Shown here: positions 26,738-37,145 of the stretch, one piece after another
Layout: every line of letters begins with the position of its first letter
How positions within the stretch are numbered: the stretch's first letter is position 1
Source of the DNA: Methylorubrum thiocyanatum
GTDB lineage: Bacteria; Pseudomonadota; Alphaproteobacteria; Rhizobiales; Beijerinckiaceae
Direction of reading: 5' to 3'
DNA length: 64,000 bases
NCBI GenBank assembly: GCA_014138645.1
Contig: JACJIB010000004.1
Span: forward strand, 124,001-188,000
Made by a program: the position numbers and the translations under genes
Notes under the pieces: generated by a model
Seen by the model: the letters and a program-made list of their open reading frames with translations, nothing else
Told to the model about the DNA's origin: nothing
Databases searched by the model: none

Positions 26738-27070
26738 TTGATCACTCCCGCCTTCGCGCAAGGAGCCGGTGCCGGAAGCGGCGCGGAAGTCGCGTTGCAA
26801 TTCGTGCCCTTCGTCCTGATCTTCGTGATCATGTACTTCCTGATCCTGCGCCCGCAGCAGCGCCGGCTCAAGGATCACCAGAGCATGGTCAAGAACGTCC
26901 GGCGCGAGGACACCATCGTGACCAATGGCGGCCTCGTCGGCCGGGTCACCAAGGTGGCGGACGAGGCCTCCGAGATCGAGGTCGAGATCGCCCCGAACGT
27001 GCGCGTGAAGGTGGTGCGCTCGATGATCTCCGAGGTCCGCGTCAAGGGCGCCCCGGTCAAAGCCTCCTGA
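26738..27070 (+). CDS. yajC: Preprotein translocase subunit YajC
   Basis: This 110-residue single-span inner-membrane protein has the hydrophobic segment FVPFVLIFVIMYFLIL followed by the YajC hallmark RPQQRRLKDHQSMV. DTIVTNGGLVGRVTKV and a short cytoplasmic beta domain come next. It associates with SecDF in the holotranslocon. The start is a TTG at 26738, nine bases after AGGAG; an upstream ATG at 26711 runs into a stop. It opens the yajC-secD-secF operon. Confidence 0.95.
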   Translation: MITPAFAQGAGAGSGAEVALQFVPFVLIFVIMYFLILRPQQRRLKDHQSMVKNVRREDTIVTNGGLVGRVTKVADEASEIEVEIAPNVRVKVVRSMISEVRVKGAPVKAS

Positions 27071-27134
27071 AGGCGCGACAGACGTGCCGGTCGTCCATCA
27101 TCGGCACCAATGACCAAAAATCGGAACCGGGCGG

Positions 27135-28736
27135 ATGCTGCGCTTCTCGAGAACCAAGATCGTCGCGACGCTCGCCGTCATCCTGATCGGCCTCAGCCTC
27201 GCGGTGCCGAGCTTCATCCCGGCCGATAGCCGCAAGGCCTTCATGGCCTCGCTGCCGTCGTGGTTCCCGAGCTGGATCATCCCGAGCCGTGCGATCGTGC
27301 TCGGCCTCGACCTGCAGGGCGGCTCGCAGATCCTGCTTGAGATCGACCAGCCCGACCTCGTCCGCTCGATGGTCACGGGTCTGCGCGACGATGTGCGCCG
27401 CATCCTGCGCGAGGCCTCCGTCTCGCCCGAGGGCGGCATCCGCGTGATCAACCGCGGGGTCGAGCTGCGCATCCCCGATGCGGCGGCCCGCGCCAAGGTG
27501 ATGCCGAAGCTGCGCGAACTCGCGCAGCCGATCAACAACCCGCTGGCCGCCGGCGGCCAGACCCTCACGGTCAACGAGGCCGAGAACGGCACGATCCAGC
27601 TCGTCCTGACCGACGCCGGCATCAACGACCGCACCCGCCGCGCGGTCAGCCAGGCGATCGAGGTCGTGCGCAAGCGCATCGATTTCGGCGGCACCAAGGA
27701 GCCGTCGATCCAGCAGCAGGGCTCGGACCGCATCCTCGTTCAGGTGCCGGGGCTGCAGAACCCGCAGGAGCTGGAGGACCAGCTCGGCAAGACCGCCAAG
27801 CTCGAATTCCGCATGCTGGCCGATTCGCCCTCCGGCGACGTCGACCTGCTGCCCTCGAAGGACGAGGGCGGCGCCAAGGTGCCGGTCGAGCGCCGCGTCA
27901 TGGCCGACGGCAGCGATCTCACCGACGCCCAGCCCGCCTTCGACCCGCAGACCCACGAGCCGATGGTGAGCTTCAAGTTCAACCTGCGCGGCGCCCAGCG
28001 CTTCGGTCAGGCGACCTCGGAGAATGTCGGCCGGCGCATGGCGATCGTGCTCGACAACGTGATCCAGTCGGCCCCGGTGATCCGCTCGGCGATCACCGGC
28101 GGCTCGGGCCAGATTACCGGCAACTTCACCGTCAAGGACGCCAACGACCTCTCGGTGCTGCTGCGGGCGGGCGCACTGCCGGCCAAGCTCACGGTGGTCG
28201 AGCGCCGCGTCGTCGGCCCCGGCCTCGGCCGCGACTCGATCGAGGCCGGCGAGAAGGCGACTCTGGTGGCCGCCGCCCTCGTCATCATCTTCATGTTCGC
28301 GACCTACGGCGTCTTCGGCTTCATCGCCAACATCGCCCTCATCGTGCATGTGGGCCTGATCCTCGGGCTGATGTCGGTGCTGGAGGCGACCATGACCCTG
28401 CCGGGCATCGCCGGCATCGTGCTCACCATCGGCACCGCGGTCGATTCGAACGTGCTGATCTACGAGCGCATGCGCGAGGAGGCCCGCTCGGGCCGCTCCC
28501 TGGTCTCGGCGCTCCAGGCCGGCTTCGACCGGGCATTCGCCACCATCATCGATTCGAACTCGACCATGGCGATCGCCGCGTTGCTGCTGTTCTTCATGGG
28601 CTCCGGCCCGGTGAAGGGCTTCGCCGTGGTGTTCATCCTCGGCATCCTCACCACGGTCATCACCGCCGTGACGCTGACGCGCATGATGATCGCGCTGTGG
28701 TACACTTGGTTCAGGCCCAAGGCCCTGCCGTTCTGA
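27135..28736 (+). CDS. secD: Protein translocase subunit SecD
   Basis: This 533-residue protein has a first membrane helix (IVATLAVILIGLSLAVPSF), the periplasmic P1 domain with GLDLQGGSQILLEI (about residue 56), and the RND-type five-helix bundle from about residue 370. The conserved SDF signatures are GIVLTIGTAVDSNVLIYERM and REEARSGRSLVSALQAGF. With SecF it uses the proton gradient to pull preproteins through SecYEG. It lies 64 bases after yajC and 105 before secF. Confidence 0.97.
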   Translation: MLRFSRTKIVATLAVILIGLSLAVPSFIPADSRKAFMASLPSWFPSWIIPSRAIVLGLDLQGGSQILLEIDQPDLVRSMVTGLRDDVRRILREASVSPEGGIRVINRGVELRIPDAAARAKVMPKLRELAQPINNPLAAGGQTLTVNEAENGTIQLVLTDAGINDRTRRAVSQAIEVVRKRIDFGGTKEPSIQQQGSDRILVQVPGLQNPQELEDQLGKTAKLEFRMLADSPSGDVDLLPSKDEGGAKVPVERRVMADGSDLTDAQPAFDPQTHEPMVSFKFNLRGAQRFGQATSENVGRRMAIVLDNVIQSAPVIRSAITGGSGQITGNFTVKDANDLSVLLRAGALPAKLTVVERRVVGPGLGRDSIEAGEKATLVAAALVIIFMFATYGVFGFIANIALIVHVGLILGLMSVLEATMTLPGIAGIVLTIGTAVDSNVLIYERMREEARSGRSLVSALQAGFDRAFATIIDSNSTMAIAALLLFFMGSGPVKGFAVVFILGILTTVITAVTLTRMMIALWYTWFRPKALPF

Positions 28737-28841
28737 TCGTACCCCGCCCGGGGACCTGAGGCGGCCCGCGCGACGCGGGCCGCGACACCGCTTCGCAAGA
28801 CTCAAGGCCCGCGCGCTGGCCTTCATGATCCGAGACCGACC

Positions 28842-29786
28842 ATGCGCCTGCTCCGCCTCTGGCCCGACGAATCGCATTTCGACTTCATGCGGTTCCGGCG
28901 TGTCACCTTCCCGCTCTCGGCGGTGCTGTCGGTCGTGACCCTGGTGCTGTTCATCACCGTCGGGCTCAACTACGGCATCGACTTCAAGGGCGGCACCCTG
29001 GTCGAGCTTCAGGCCAAGCCCGGCCGGACCGCGGATGTCGCCGAGATCCGCCACACCGCCAACGGCTTCGGCTTCGGCGAGACCGAGGTGCAGGAACTCG
29101 GCGGCGAGGGGCAGGTGCTGGTGCGCTTCCCGCTCCAGGCCGGCGAGCAGGGCCAGACCGCGGTGATGCAGAAGGCGCACGCCGCCTTCGACGCGGGCTA
29201 CGATTTTCGCCGCACCGAGACCGTGGGACCGCGCGTCTCGGGCGAATTGGTGCAGTCCGGCACGATCGGCGTCGTGCTCTCGGTGCTCGCGGTTCTGCTC
29301 TACCTGTGGTTCCGCTTCGAGCGGGAGCTGGCCCTCGGCGCCATCGTCGGCACCCTGCACGACATCGTGCTCACCGTCGGCGTGTTCATCGTCACCCGCA
29401 TCGAGTTCAACATGACCTCGATCGCCGCGATCCTGACCATCGTCGGCTACTCGCTCAACGAGACCGTGGTGGTGTTCGACCGTACCCGCGAGCTGATGCG
29501 CCGCTACAAGACGATCCCGGTGGTCGAGCTCCTCAACCTCTCGATCAACTCCACCATGTCGCGCACGGTGATGACCTCGCTCTCGACCACCCTGTCGCTC
29601 GTGGCGCTGGTGCTGTTCGGCGGCGAGGCGATCAAGGGGTTTGCCGTGGTGATGCTGTGCGGCGTGGTGATCTGCACTTACTCGGCGATCTTCGTCTCGA
29701 CCCCGGCGCTGATCTATATCGGCCTGCGCCTGTCGGGGGCGAAGGCGTCGCAGCGCGAGTCCGGCCTGCCGCAGGCGGCCGAGTAG
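28842..29786 (+). CDS. secF: Protein translocase subunit SecF
   Basis: This 314-residue protein has FRRVTFPLSAVLSVVTLVLF as helix one, then NYGIDFKGGTLVELQ. The SecD/SecF membrane motif IAAILTIVGYSLNETVVVFDR and RTVMTSLSTTLSLVAL follow. Six membrane segments are visible. It forms a heterodimer with SecD. Two genes of the NDUFAF3 and NDUFAF6 type follow and may share the transcript. Confidence 0.97.
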   Translation: MRLLRLWPDESHFDFMRFRRVTFPLSAVLSVVTLVLFITVGLNYGIDFKGGTLVELQAKPGRTADVAEIRHTANGFGFGETEVQELGGEGQVLVRFPLQAGEQGQTAVMQKAHAAFDAGYDFRRTETVGPRVSGELVQSGTIGVVLSVLAVLLYLWFRFERELALGAIVGTLHDIVLTVGVFIVTRIEFNMTSIAAILTIVGYSLNETVVVFDRTRELMRRYKTIPVVELLNLSINSTMSRTVMTSLSTTLSLVALVLFGGEAIKGFAVVMLCGVVICTYSAIFVSTPALIYIGLRLSGAKASQRESGLPQAAE

Positions 29787-29904
29787 GGCGCGGCGTGCGG
29801 CGGAGCGCGCAGCACCGGTCCGGGACGGTTTTCGCCGCCGCGGCGGTTGAGATGGGGGCCTGCACGTCCGACATCCTCCGGTACGGGATGAGGGGAGGCG
29901 CGGC

Positions 29905-30303
29905 GTGAGCGAGGGACGCATTCCCGGGCAGATCCACGACGGCTTCCTGCCCGGCCGCCACGGGATCGACGCCTACGGCAATGGCGGCTTCCGCTTCGGG
30001 CAGATGTCCCACCGCGGCTCGATCCTGCTCCTGCCCTCCGGCGTGCGCGCCTGGGAGGTGAGCGCGCCGTCCGCCATCGACGGGCCGAGCCTCGCGCCCG
30101 TCCTGGCCGAGGCCGAGGGGATCGAACTGCTCCTCATCGGCACCGGCGCCGAGATCGTGTTCCTGCCCGAAATCCTGCGCCAGCGCCTCAAGGCCGCGGG
30201 CATCGGGCTCGATACGATGCAGACGGGGGCGGCCGCGCGCACCTACAACATCCTGATGGCCGAGAACCGCAAGGTCGCGGCCGCGCTGCTCGCCGTCCCG
30301 TGA
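29905..30303 (+). CDS. Mth938-like (NDUFAF3-related) protein
   Basis: This 132-residue protein of the Mth938/DUF498 family contains IDAYGNGGFRFGQMSHRGS, ELLLIGTGAEIVFLP and the late segment GIGLDTMQTGAAARTYNIL. The human member NDUFAF3 is a complex I assembly factor; bacterial members are uncharacterised. The start is GTG at 29905 behind GGGGAGG. It overlaps the next gene by four bases (GTGA) and follows secF by 118 bases. Clustering with secDF and an NDUFAF6-type gene is a recurring alphaproteobacterial arrangement, as I recall it. Confidence 0.88.
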   Translation: MSEGRIPGQIHDGFLPGRHGIDAYGNGGFRFGQMSHRGSILLLPSGVRAWEVSAPSAIDGPSLAPVLAEAEGIELLLIGTGAEIVFLPEILRQRLKAAGIGLDTMQTGAAARTYNILMAENRKVAAALLAVP

Positions 30304-31229
30304 GCTCAAGAACGCCGCATGAGCCCCGCTCCATGACGCGCCCCGAGACCCGAACCGAGACGAGCCCCGAGGCCGGCCAGGGCGGGCTCGCCTTCGCCTT
30401 CCGGCATTGCGAGGAGCTGGTGCGCGAGGGCGATCCCGACCGCTACTTCGCGACGTTGTTCGCGCCGGCGGCCTTCCGGCCGCACCTGTTCGCGCTCGCC
30501 GCCTTCAGCCTCAGCATCGCCCGCGTCCGCGAGGCCGCCTCGAACTCGATGGCCGGCGAGATCCGCCTGCAATGGTGGCGCGATGCGCTCCAAGGGGAGG
30601 CGCGGGGCGATGTGCGGGCCAACCCCGTCGCCGCGGCCCTGGAGGACGCCATCGTCACCCGCCGCCTCGGGCGCCAGCCCTTCGTCGATCTGATCGACGC
30701 CCGCGTCTTCGACCTCTACGACGATCCGATGCCGCGGGTGAACGATCTCGAGGGCTATTGCGGCGAGACCGCCTCCTCGCTGATCCGCCTCTCCGGCCTC
30801 GTCCTCGCCGACGGCGCCGAACCCGGCGGCGCGGCGGCCGCCGGCCATGCGGGCGTCGCCTACGGCATCACCGGCCTGTTGCGGGCCCTGCCCTGGCATG
30901 CGCGCCAGGGGCAGGTCTACCTGCCCGGCGACCTGCTGCGCCAGAACGGCGTCACCCGCGAGGACATCGTCTCGGGCCGCGGCGGGCCCGGACTCGTGCG
31001 CACCTGCGCCGAATTGCGGGCGCTGGCCCGGCGCCACCTCGCCGCCTGCGAGGCGGCCCGTGCCACCATCGCCCCGGCGGCCCGGCCCGCCTTCCTGCCG
31101 ACGGCGTTGGTCGAGCCCTATCTCGCGGCGATGGAGCGGTCCGGCTACGACCCGCTCAACAGCGTGATCGAGATCCCCCGCTGGCGCCGCCTGTGGCGTC
31201 TGTGGCGGGCGGCGCGCACGGGGCGGTGA
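30300..31229 (+). CDS. Squalene/phytoene synthase-fold protein (NDUFAF6-like)
   Basis: This protein of up to 309 residues contains the isoprenoid synthase-like LVREGDPDRYFATLFAP, AGEIRLQWWRDAL, FDLYDDPMPRVNDLEGY and AYGITGLLRALPWHARQGQVY. The catalytic DxxxD pairs of true squalene/phytoene synthases are not intact: the first aspartate-rich region reads FDLYDD and the second has QGQVYLPGDLLRQ. That and the genetic context favour the NDUFAF6-type assembly-factor branch rather than terpene synthesis. The GTG at 30300 overlaps the preceding stop; an ATG at 30333 (MTRPETRTE) is an alternative. Confidence 0.82.
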   Translation: MSSRTPHEPRSMTRPETRTETSPEAGQGGLAFAFRHCEELVREGDPDRYFATLFAPAAFRPHLFALAAFSLSIARVREAASNSMAGEIRLQWWRDALQGEARGDVRANPVAAALEDAIVTRRLGRQPFVDLIDARVFDLYDDPMPRVNDLEGYCGETASSLIRLSGLVLADGAEPGGAAAAGHAGVAYGITGLLRALPWHARQGQVYLPGDLLRQNGVTREDIVSGRGGPGLVRTCAELRALARRHLAACEAARATIAPAARPAFLPTALVEPYLAAMERSGYDPLNSVIEIPRWRRLWRLWRAARTGR

Positions 31230-31274
31230 AGAAGCGGACCCGAGCCAGGACCACCGGATTTATGCGATCACACT

Positions 31275-31311
31275 CAATAGCGGATTGCTATTCTATAGCA
31301 TTTTGCTATTG
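31275..31311. promoter_or_regulatory. Palindromic operator of the RelE/XRE toxin-antitoxin operon
   Basis: This is a 37-base hyphenated palindrome centred on 31293. The outer arms are CAATAGC (31275-31281) and GCTATTG (31305-31311); the inner arms are GCTAT (31287-31291) and ATAGC (31295-31299). That gives four half-sites of one motif, ending two bases before the toxin ATG. It is the likely binding site for autorepression by the toxin-antitoxin complex and overlaps the expected promoter. Confidence 0.8.
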
Positions 31312-31312
31312 A

Positions 31313-31573
31313 ATGCACATGGCTGAAGTCGTCTACAGCAAAGCTGCCTTGAGGGCTTTGATCCGACTTCCCACGGATGTGTCGCGGAAGATCCGCCTCA
31401 AGATCGAGCAATACGCGGCCAAACCCGAGTCACTCGCCAATAACGTGAAAGCGCTTCGAGGCGAGCCCGGCGTCCTGCGTCTGCGGGTCGGAGAGTGGCG
31501 CGTGCTCTTCACCGAGGAAGGCACCGTGGTTGCCGTCATCAAGATCGCACCACGGGGTGACGCCTACGACTGA
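31313..31573 (+). CDS. RelE/ParE-type toxin
   Basis: This 86-residue protein has the RelE fold pattern: VYSKAALRALIRLPTDVSRK, AKPESLANNVKALRGEPG, LRLRVGEWRVLFTEEGTVVAVI, and the basic tail KIAPRGDAYD. The RVGEWR strand carries the arginine expected in mRNA-cleaving RelE toxins. An ATG at 31319 (MAEVVYS) is an alternative start. It lies directly downstream of the palindromic operator and 21 bases before the XRE antitoxin gene. Confidence 0.88.
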   Translation: MHMAEVVYSKAALRALIRLPTDVSRKIRLKIEQYAAKPESLANNVKALRGEPGVLRLRVGEWRVLFTEEGTVVAVIKIAPRGDAYD

Positions 31574-31594
31574 CCGGCGAGGGAGACCACGACC

Positions 31595-31969
31595 ATGAAC
31601 ACGCGGATCATCATCACCCCCGGCGGCGAGCGTCTCGTGCTGGTGCCCGAGGCAGACTTCGAAGCGCTGGTGGCAGCGGCCGAAGACAACGCCGACCGCA
31701 CCGCCGTGGCGGAGTTCCGTCGCAAGCTCGCCGCGGGCGAGGAGGAGCTGATCCCGGCTTCCGTCGTGGAGCGTCTCGTCTCCGGCGAGAATCGTGTCCG
31801 TGTCTGGCGCGAGCACCGGGGCCTGACTGGAGCCGCGCTGGCGAAGCAGGCAGGTCTCGCACAGGCTTACCTGTCACAGATCGAGACCGGGGCTCGGGAA
31901 GGCACGGTGGAAACCTACAGCAAGCTTGCCGCGGCCCTGGGCGTTTCCCTGGACGATCTCGCCGGCTGA
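31595..31969 (+). CDS. XRE-family antitoxin
   Basis: This 124-residue protein has an N-terminal part (IIITPGGERLVLVPEADFEAL) that resembles antitoxin/PHD-like dimerisation segments. The C-terminal XRE helix-turn-helix reads VWREHRGLTGAALAKQAGL, AYLSQIETGAREGTVETY. The order toxin then antitoxin and the separate DNA-binding domain fit a HigBA/RelBE-type module. It probably represses the operon at the 31275-31311 palindrome. GGGAGACCACGACC precedes the ATG. Confidence 0.88.
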   Translation: MNTRIIITPGGERLVLVPEADFEALVAAAEDNADRTAVAEFRRKLAAGEEELIPASVVERLVSGENRVRVWREHRGLTGAALAKQAGLAQAYLSQIETGAREGTVETYSKLAAALGVSLDDLAG

Positions 31970-32021
31970 GTCCCAACCGAGCTTGCAGCCGGCGGCAGCG
32001 CCGCCGACTGCCTCGGCCGCC

Positions 32022-32945
32022 TCAGCGCGCCTTCTTCGTCAGCTTCTGGGCGATCTCGAACATCTCCTCCGGCGCGTAGTCCGGCGCGAAAGCCGAGGGG
32101 ATGCCGGTGAGCTGGTGGATCTTGCCGCCGTCGGGCATGCCCTCGACGACCTCGAGCTCACCCGGCGGATCGCCCGGCAGCGCATGCTCGCCGCTGTTCC
32201 AGATCCCGGCGATCTCGCGATAATCGTTCGGGCTCCAGGTGTAGAGCCGGCGGTGCGAGCCCTCCTGCAGATACTTCTGGCACTCGGGAATCTTGTCGAG
32301 GTTGATGTTCGGCGTCGGCAGGAACTTGTCGAGATCGACGCCGGTGATCTGCTTGAGCGCCAGCGCGTAGGCGTGGGCGTGGACCGATCCGCGCACCAGC
32401 AGGTAGCCGCAGACCTCGCGGCCGGTCGGGTCGGACAGGGTCTCGTAGACCCGCAGCTTGTGCAGCCGCGCGCCGCATTCGAGGTGGAAGTTGTGCAGGA
32501 GATCGACGACGACGTTGCCCGTCGAGGTGATGAAGTCGTTGTTCCACGAGGCGCCGTTGCTGTTGATCGGCGCCGAGCCGCCGCCGTTCGAGAGGAAGGC
32601 CGCAGCGAGCCGGATGTCCTTCATGTCCTCGAACGGCGCACCCGAGATGTCGCCCCCGTCGGTCGTGTCGCCGTCGTTGTCGGGCCCGTTGTTGAGCATG
32701 GCCACGCCGTTGCTCACGAGCTCGACATGGCCGAGTTCCTCCGCCGTGATGCTGGAGACAAGGCTGTAGAACGGCTTGAGCTTGTCCTTGCTGCGGAAGT
32801 TGAAACTCTGGAACATGTAGTTCCCGAGCGTGGACATCTCGCCGTATTTGCCGCCCAGCAGCTCCTGCAGCGCGGCGGCCGCGTTCGGATCCCTGCGTTT
32901 GGGGGCGGGAAGCTCGGCCTGTAGCTTGTCGACGCGCATGAACAT
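32022..32945 (-). CDS. Manganese catalase (non-heme)
   Basis: This 307-residue protein has the dimanganese ferritin-like core: GEMSTLGNYMFQSFNFR, ITAEELGHVELVSNGVAM and the later LLHNFHLECGARLHKLRVY, where Glu and His residues bind the two Mn ions. Further conserved parts are LLVRGSVHAHAYALALKQ and a C-terminal arm that clasps a neighbour subunit. It dismutates hydrogen peroxide without heme. The start at 32945 (MFMRVDKLQAELP) is chosen; MRVDKL at 32939 is possible. It is divergent from the lactate permease gene. Confidence 0.92.
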   Translation of the reverse strand: MFMRVDKLQAELPAPKRRDPNAAAALQELLGGKYGEMSTLGNYMFQSFNFRSKDKLKPFYSLVSSITAEELGHVELVSNGVAMLNNGPDNDGDTTDGGDISGAPFEDMKDIRLAAAFLSNGGGSAPINSNGASWNNDFITSTGNVVVDLLHNFHLECGARLHKLRVYETLSDPTGREVCGYLLVRGSVHAHAYALALKQITGVDLDKFLPTPNINLDKIPECQKYLQEGSHRRLYTWSPNDYREIAGIWNSGEHALPGDPPGELEVVEGMPDGGKIHQLTGIPSAFAPDYAPEEMFEIAQKLTKKAR

Positions 32946-33249
32946 GGGAGGAAGTTCCTCTCGCTGCGTTCGGGAATCGCCAGGGAAGCACTCCAGGGCG
33001 TCCAGCGGGAACCGGTGGTCACCAGCCGGGTTCCCGGGCCGATCCGCGCCAGCGCTCACACCGGTGTGACAAACGTCGCGATCGGGCCCCACCACAGGTC
33101 GTGTCGAAAAAACGTCACCCGGCCGAACTTCTTCCGGGGACTGGATTGAATACATGATGACGTGCGTTGAGCGGATCTAACGGCTCTGCTAGCACCCTCT
33201 GCCAGAAGGTCCCGGCGTAAGATCGGGACGTGGGAGGAGGGCACGGCCC
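32946..33249. other. Divergent intergenic region between Mn catalase and lactate permease
   Basis: This 304-base gap must hold both promoters. It contains GATTGAATACATGATGACG and a stretch of A residues (CGAAAAAACG) near 33105, but no clear consensus promoter, RNA gene or small gene was recognised. Confidence 0.4.
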
Positions 33250-34989
<1,740 letters not shown>

Positions 34990-35014
34990 CCGGCCGGATC
35001 GATCCCCGCCCAAC

Positions 35015-35052
35015 AAAAAAGCCCGCCCCGGGAGACCGGGGCGGGCTTTTTT
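35015..35052. terminator. Bidirectional terminator between lctP and the DUF983 gene
   Basis: AAAAAAGCCCGCCCCGG and its complement flank a GAGA loop, with A and T runs on both sides. It lies between two convergent genes and can end transcription from both. Confidence 0.95.
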
Positions 35053-35065
35053 TTATCCTCTCGCC

Positions 35066-35497
35066 TCAGCGCCGGCCGGGCGCGTCCGGCTCCGCGGGCG
35101 GCGGCGCGACCGGCCGGGCGAGGCGCCCCTCCTCGGCCTTGTGGACGTATTGGCTCGCCACCAGCCAGCCCTTGAAGAAGCGCAAGGGCAGGGTGCAGGT
35201 GATCAGCACCACGGGCAGGGTCAGGACGAAGTGGAGCCAGAGCGGCGGGTCGTAGGTCAGCTCCAGCCACAGGCCGAAGGCGACCGCCGGAACCGCCGTC
35301 GTCATCATCACGAAGAAGGCGGGACCGTCGGCGGGGTCGGCGAAGGAGAAGTCGAGCCCGCACACGTCGCAACGCGGGGCGATGTTCAGAAATCCCTTGA
35401 ACAGGTGACCCCGGCCGCAGCGCGGGCAGGCGCTGCGCGCCGCCACGGCGAGCGGCGCCTGAGGCTCGTACCGGGTCTCGTCACGCGTATCGGTCAT
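35066..35497 (-). CDS. DUF983 family membrane protein with zinc ribbon
   Basis: This 143-residue protein has a four-cysteine zinc ribbon in CPRCGRGHLFKGFLNIAPRC followed by DVCGLDFSF, then two membrane helices (FFVMMTTAVPAVAFGLWLEL, FVLTLPVVLITCTLPL). The conserved DPADGPAFFV segment between them is the DUF983 hallmark. The function is unknown; family members often occur near cytochrome oxidase genes, which are not present here. The start at 35497 (MTDTRDETRYE) follows GGAGACCGTG. Confidence 0.92.
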   Translation of the reverse strand: MTDTRDETRYEPQAPLAVAARSACPRCGRGHLFKGFLNIAPRCDVCGLDFSFADPADGPAFFVMMTTAVPAVAFGLWLELTYDPPLWLHFVLTLPVVLITCTLPLRFFKGWLVASQYVHKAEEGRLARPVAPPPAEPDAPGRR

Positions 35498-35674
35498 CAC
35501 GGTCTCCTGGCGGGGCAACCGGCGCCCCGCTGCGTTGGTTCGCGAAGGCCCCCGCACGCCACCCATGCGGGATCGGGCGGATTTTTTCGAGCCGGGATTT
35601 TTTCCAGGCGCGAGGGATTAAACGGCGGCCCCGGCGCGTTCACTCTGTCACGCGCGCCACATCATCCCGCGAAA

Positions 35675-36205
35675 ATGTTCTTCCGACGCGCCCGCCGCGA
35701 TAGCCTGATCGACCTGCCCGGTCTCGAGACCGCGCGCCTGACGATCACGCCGCTCGGCGCGGAGGACGCGCCGGCTCTGCGCAGGCTCACCGACGATCCG
35801 GCGATCACCGGCGCCGTCGATTTCCTCGCCACGCCCTTCACCCTGGCGGATGCCGAGGCGCTGATCGCCTCCGGCCGCCACGGGCGCGACCGCTTCCTCG
35901 GAGCCTGGAGCCGCGACGACGCCACGGCGCTCGTCGGCGTCGTCGGCACGCATCTGCGGGGGGAGGGGGCGGTCGAGATCGGCTACTGGATCGGCGGCGC
36001 GGCCCGCGGGCGCGGCTTCGGGACGGAGGCGGTCTCCGCCATCCTCGGCCTGCTGCGCCGCCGCTTCCCCCGCCGGGCGATCGTGGCCGAATGCCGGCCC
36101 GGCAACGTCGCCTCCTGGGGCCTGCTGCACAAGCTCGGCTTTCGCGAGACCGGCTCGGAGGGACACCGCCCCGGCCGCCGCCAGCTCGTCCACGAAGGGG
36201 CGTGA
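35675..36205 (+). CDS. GNAT family N-acetyltransferase (RimJ/RimL-like)
   Basis: This 176-residue protein has LETARLTITPLGAEDAPALR near the N-terminus, typical of RimJ/RimL-type acetyltransferases. The acetyl-CoA-binding region is EIGYWIGGAARGRGFGTEAV, and a late segment NVASWGLLHKLGFRETG follows. The substrate is probably a protein N-terminus or a small amine but cannot be read from sequence. The ATG at 35675 gives MFFRRARRDSLIDLPG. It is divergent from the DUF983 gene. Confidence 0.88.
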   Translation: MFFRRARRDSLIDLPGLETARLTITPLGAEDAPALRRLTDDPAITGAVDFLATPFTLADAEALIASGRHGRDRFLGAWSRDDATALVGVVGTHLRGEGAVEIGYWIGGAARGRGFGTEAVSAILGLLRRRFPRRAIVAECRPGNVASWGLLHKLGFRETGSEGHRPGRRQLVHEGA

Positions 36206-36400
36206 CGCCCGCCGCGCGAGCCCCTCGTCCACCGCCGTCGCACGGGAGGCGCGGACTGGACGAAAGTCCGGGCAGCGGCGGCACGCGAAATGTCCTAAGC
36301 AGGTCGACGAGAGGGCACTGGGCGAGAGCATCGTCCCGAAAGGCGCTGGCCGGTCTTCGGCCATGGCGACGCTCCGGACCGTGCCGGCCCGCCGGAAGGC

Positions 36401-37135
36401 ATGATCGCGATGACGGCCTGCGCAGTATCGGATTTCGGACACGGCTCCGGAGGGGCGGTCCCCCTGGCCGGCGAGAGCGCCTTGCGCCTCCTCGTCGTCG
36501 ATGACCACCCCCTGTTCCGCGAGGCGCTGGCGAGCGCCATCGCCCTGGCCTTCCCCAAGGCCGAGCTGCACGAGGCGGACGGCATCGGCGCGGCCTGCGA
36601 GATCCTGAGCCGGGACTCCGCCATCGACCTGACGCTGCTCGACCTCTCGATGCAGGGCGTGACCGGCTTCGAGGGGCTCGACACGATCCGCGCGCGCTTC
36701 CCCCGGGTGCCGATCCTGATCGTCTCCGGCGTCACCGAGCCGCGCATCATGGGGGAGGCCCTGCGCCACGGCGCGGCGGGCTTCGTGCCGAAGGCCGTCG
36801 ACAAGGCGACCCTGACCCGGGCGATCTCCGAGGTGCTCGGCGGCGCCCTGTTCATGCCGCCCGATCTCGCCACCGCCCCGGCCCCGGCGCGGGGCGGCGA
36901 CAAGGCGCCCATCGCCGAGCGGGTCGCCCGCCTGACCCCGCAGCAGATGCGGGTGCTCGGCATGATCCGCCAGGGCAAGCTCAACAAGCAGATCGCCTAC
37001 GAGCTGCAGGTCGGCGACTCGACGGTGAAGGCGCACGTCTCCGAGATCCTGCGCAAGCTCGAAGTCATCAGCCGCACGCAGATCGTGATCGAGACCGCCT
37101 ATCTCGACTTCGATCAGGCGGGCGGAGGCTTCTGA
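36401..37135 (+). CDS. LuxR/NarL-type response regulator
   Basis: The protein has 244 residues. The receiver domain starts at about residue 29 (LRLLVVDDHPLFREAL) with the phosphoacceptor Asp near 80 (DLTLLDLSMQGVTG) and the conserved Lys in GFVPKAVDKATL. The LuxR helix-turn-helix lies at about 180-240 (LTPQQMRVLGMIRQGKLNKQ, LQVGDSTVKAHVSEIL). An N-terminal 25 residues (MIAMTACAVSDFGHGSGGAV) is unusual, so a later start cannot be excluded. No kinase gene is adjacent. It converges with the EamA exporter gene ten bases downstream. Confidence 0.9.
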   Translation: MIAMTACAVSDFGHGSGGAVPLAGESALRLLVVDDHPLFREALASAIALAFPKAELHEADGIGAACEILSRDSAIDLTLLDLSMQGVTGFEGLDTIRARFPRVPILIVSGVTEPRIMGEALRHGAAGFVPKAVDKATLTRAISEVLGGALFMPPDLATAPAPARGGDKAPIAERVARLTPQQMRVLGMIRQGKLNKQIAYELQVGDSTVKAHVSEILRKLEVISRTQIVIETAYLDFDQAGGGF

Positions 37136-37145
37136 GCCGCGCATC

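Noticed and set aside
27057..29921. A 954-codon antisense frame over secD/secF
   Set aside because: Antisense of well-recognised genes with His/Arg/Asp-rich GC-driven composition; no domain.
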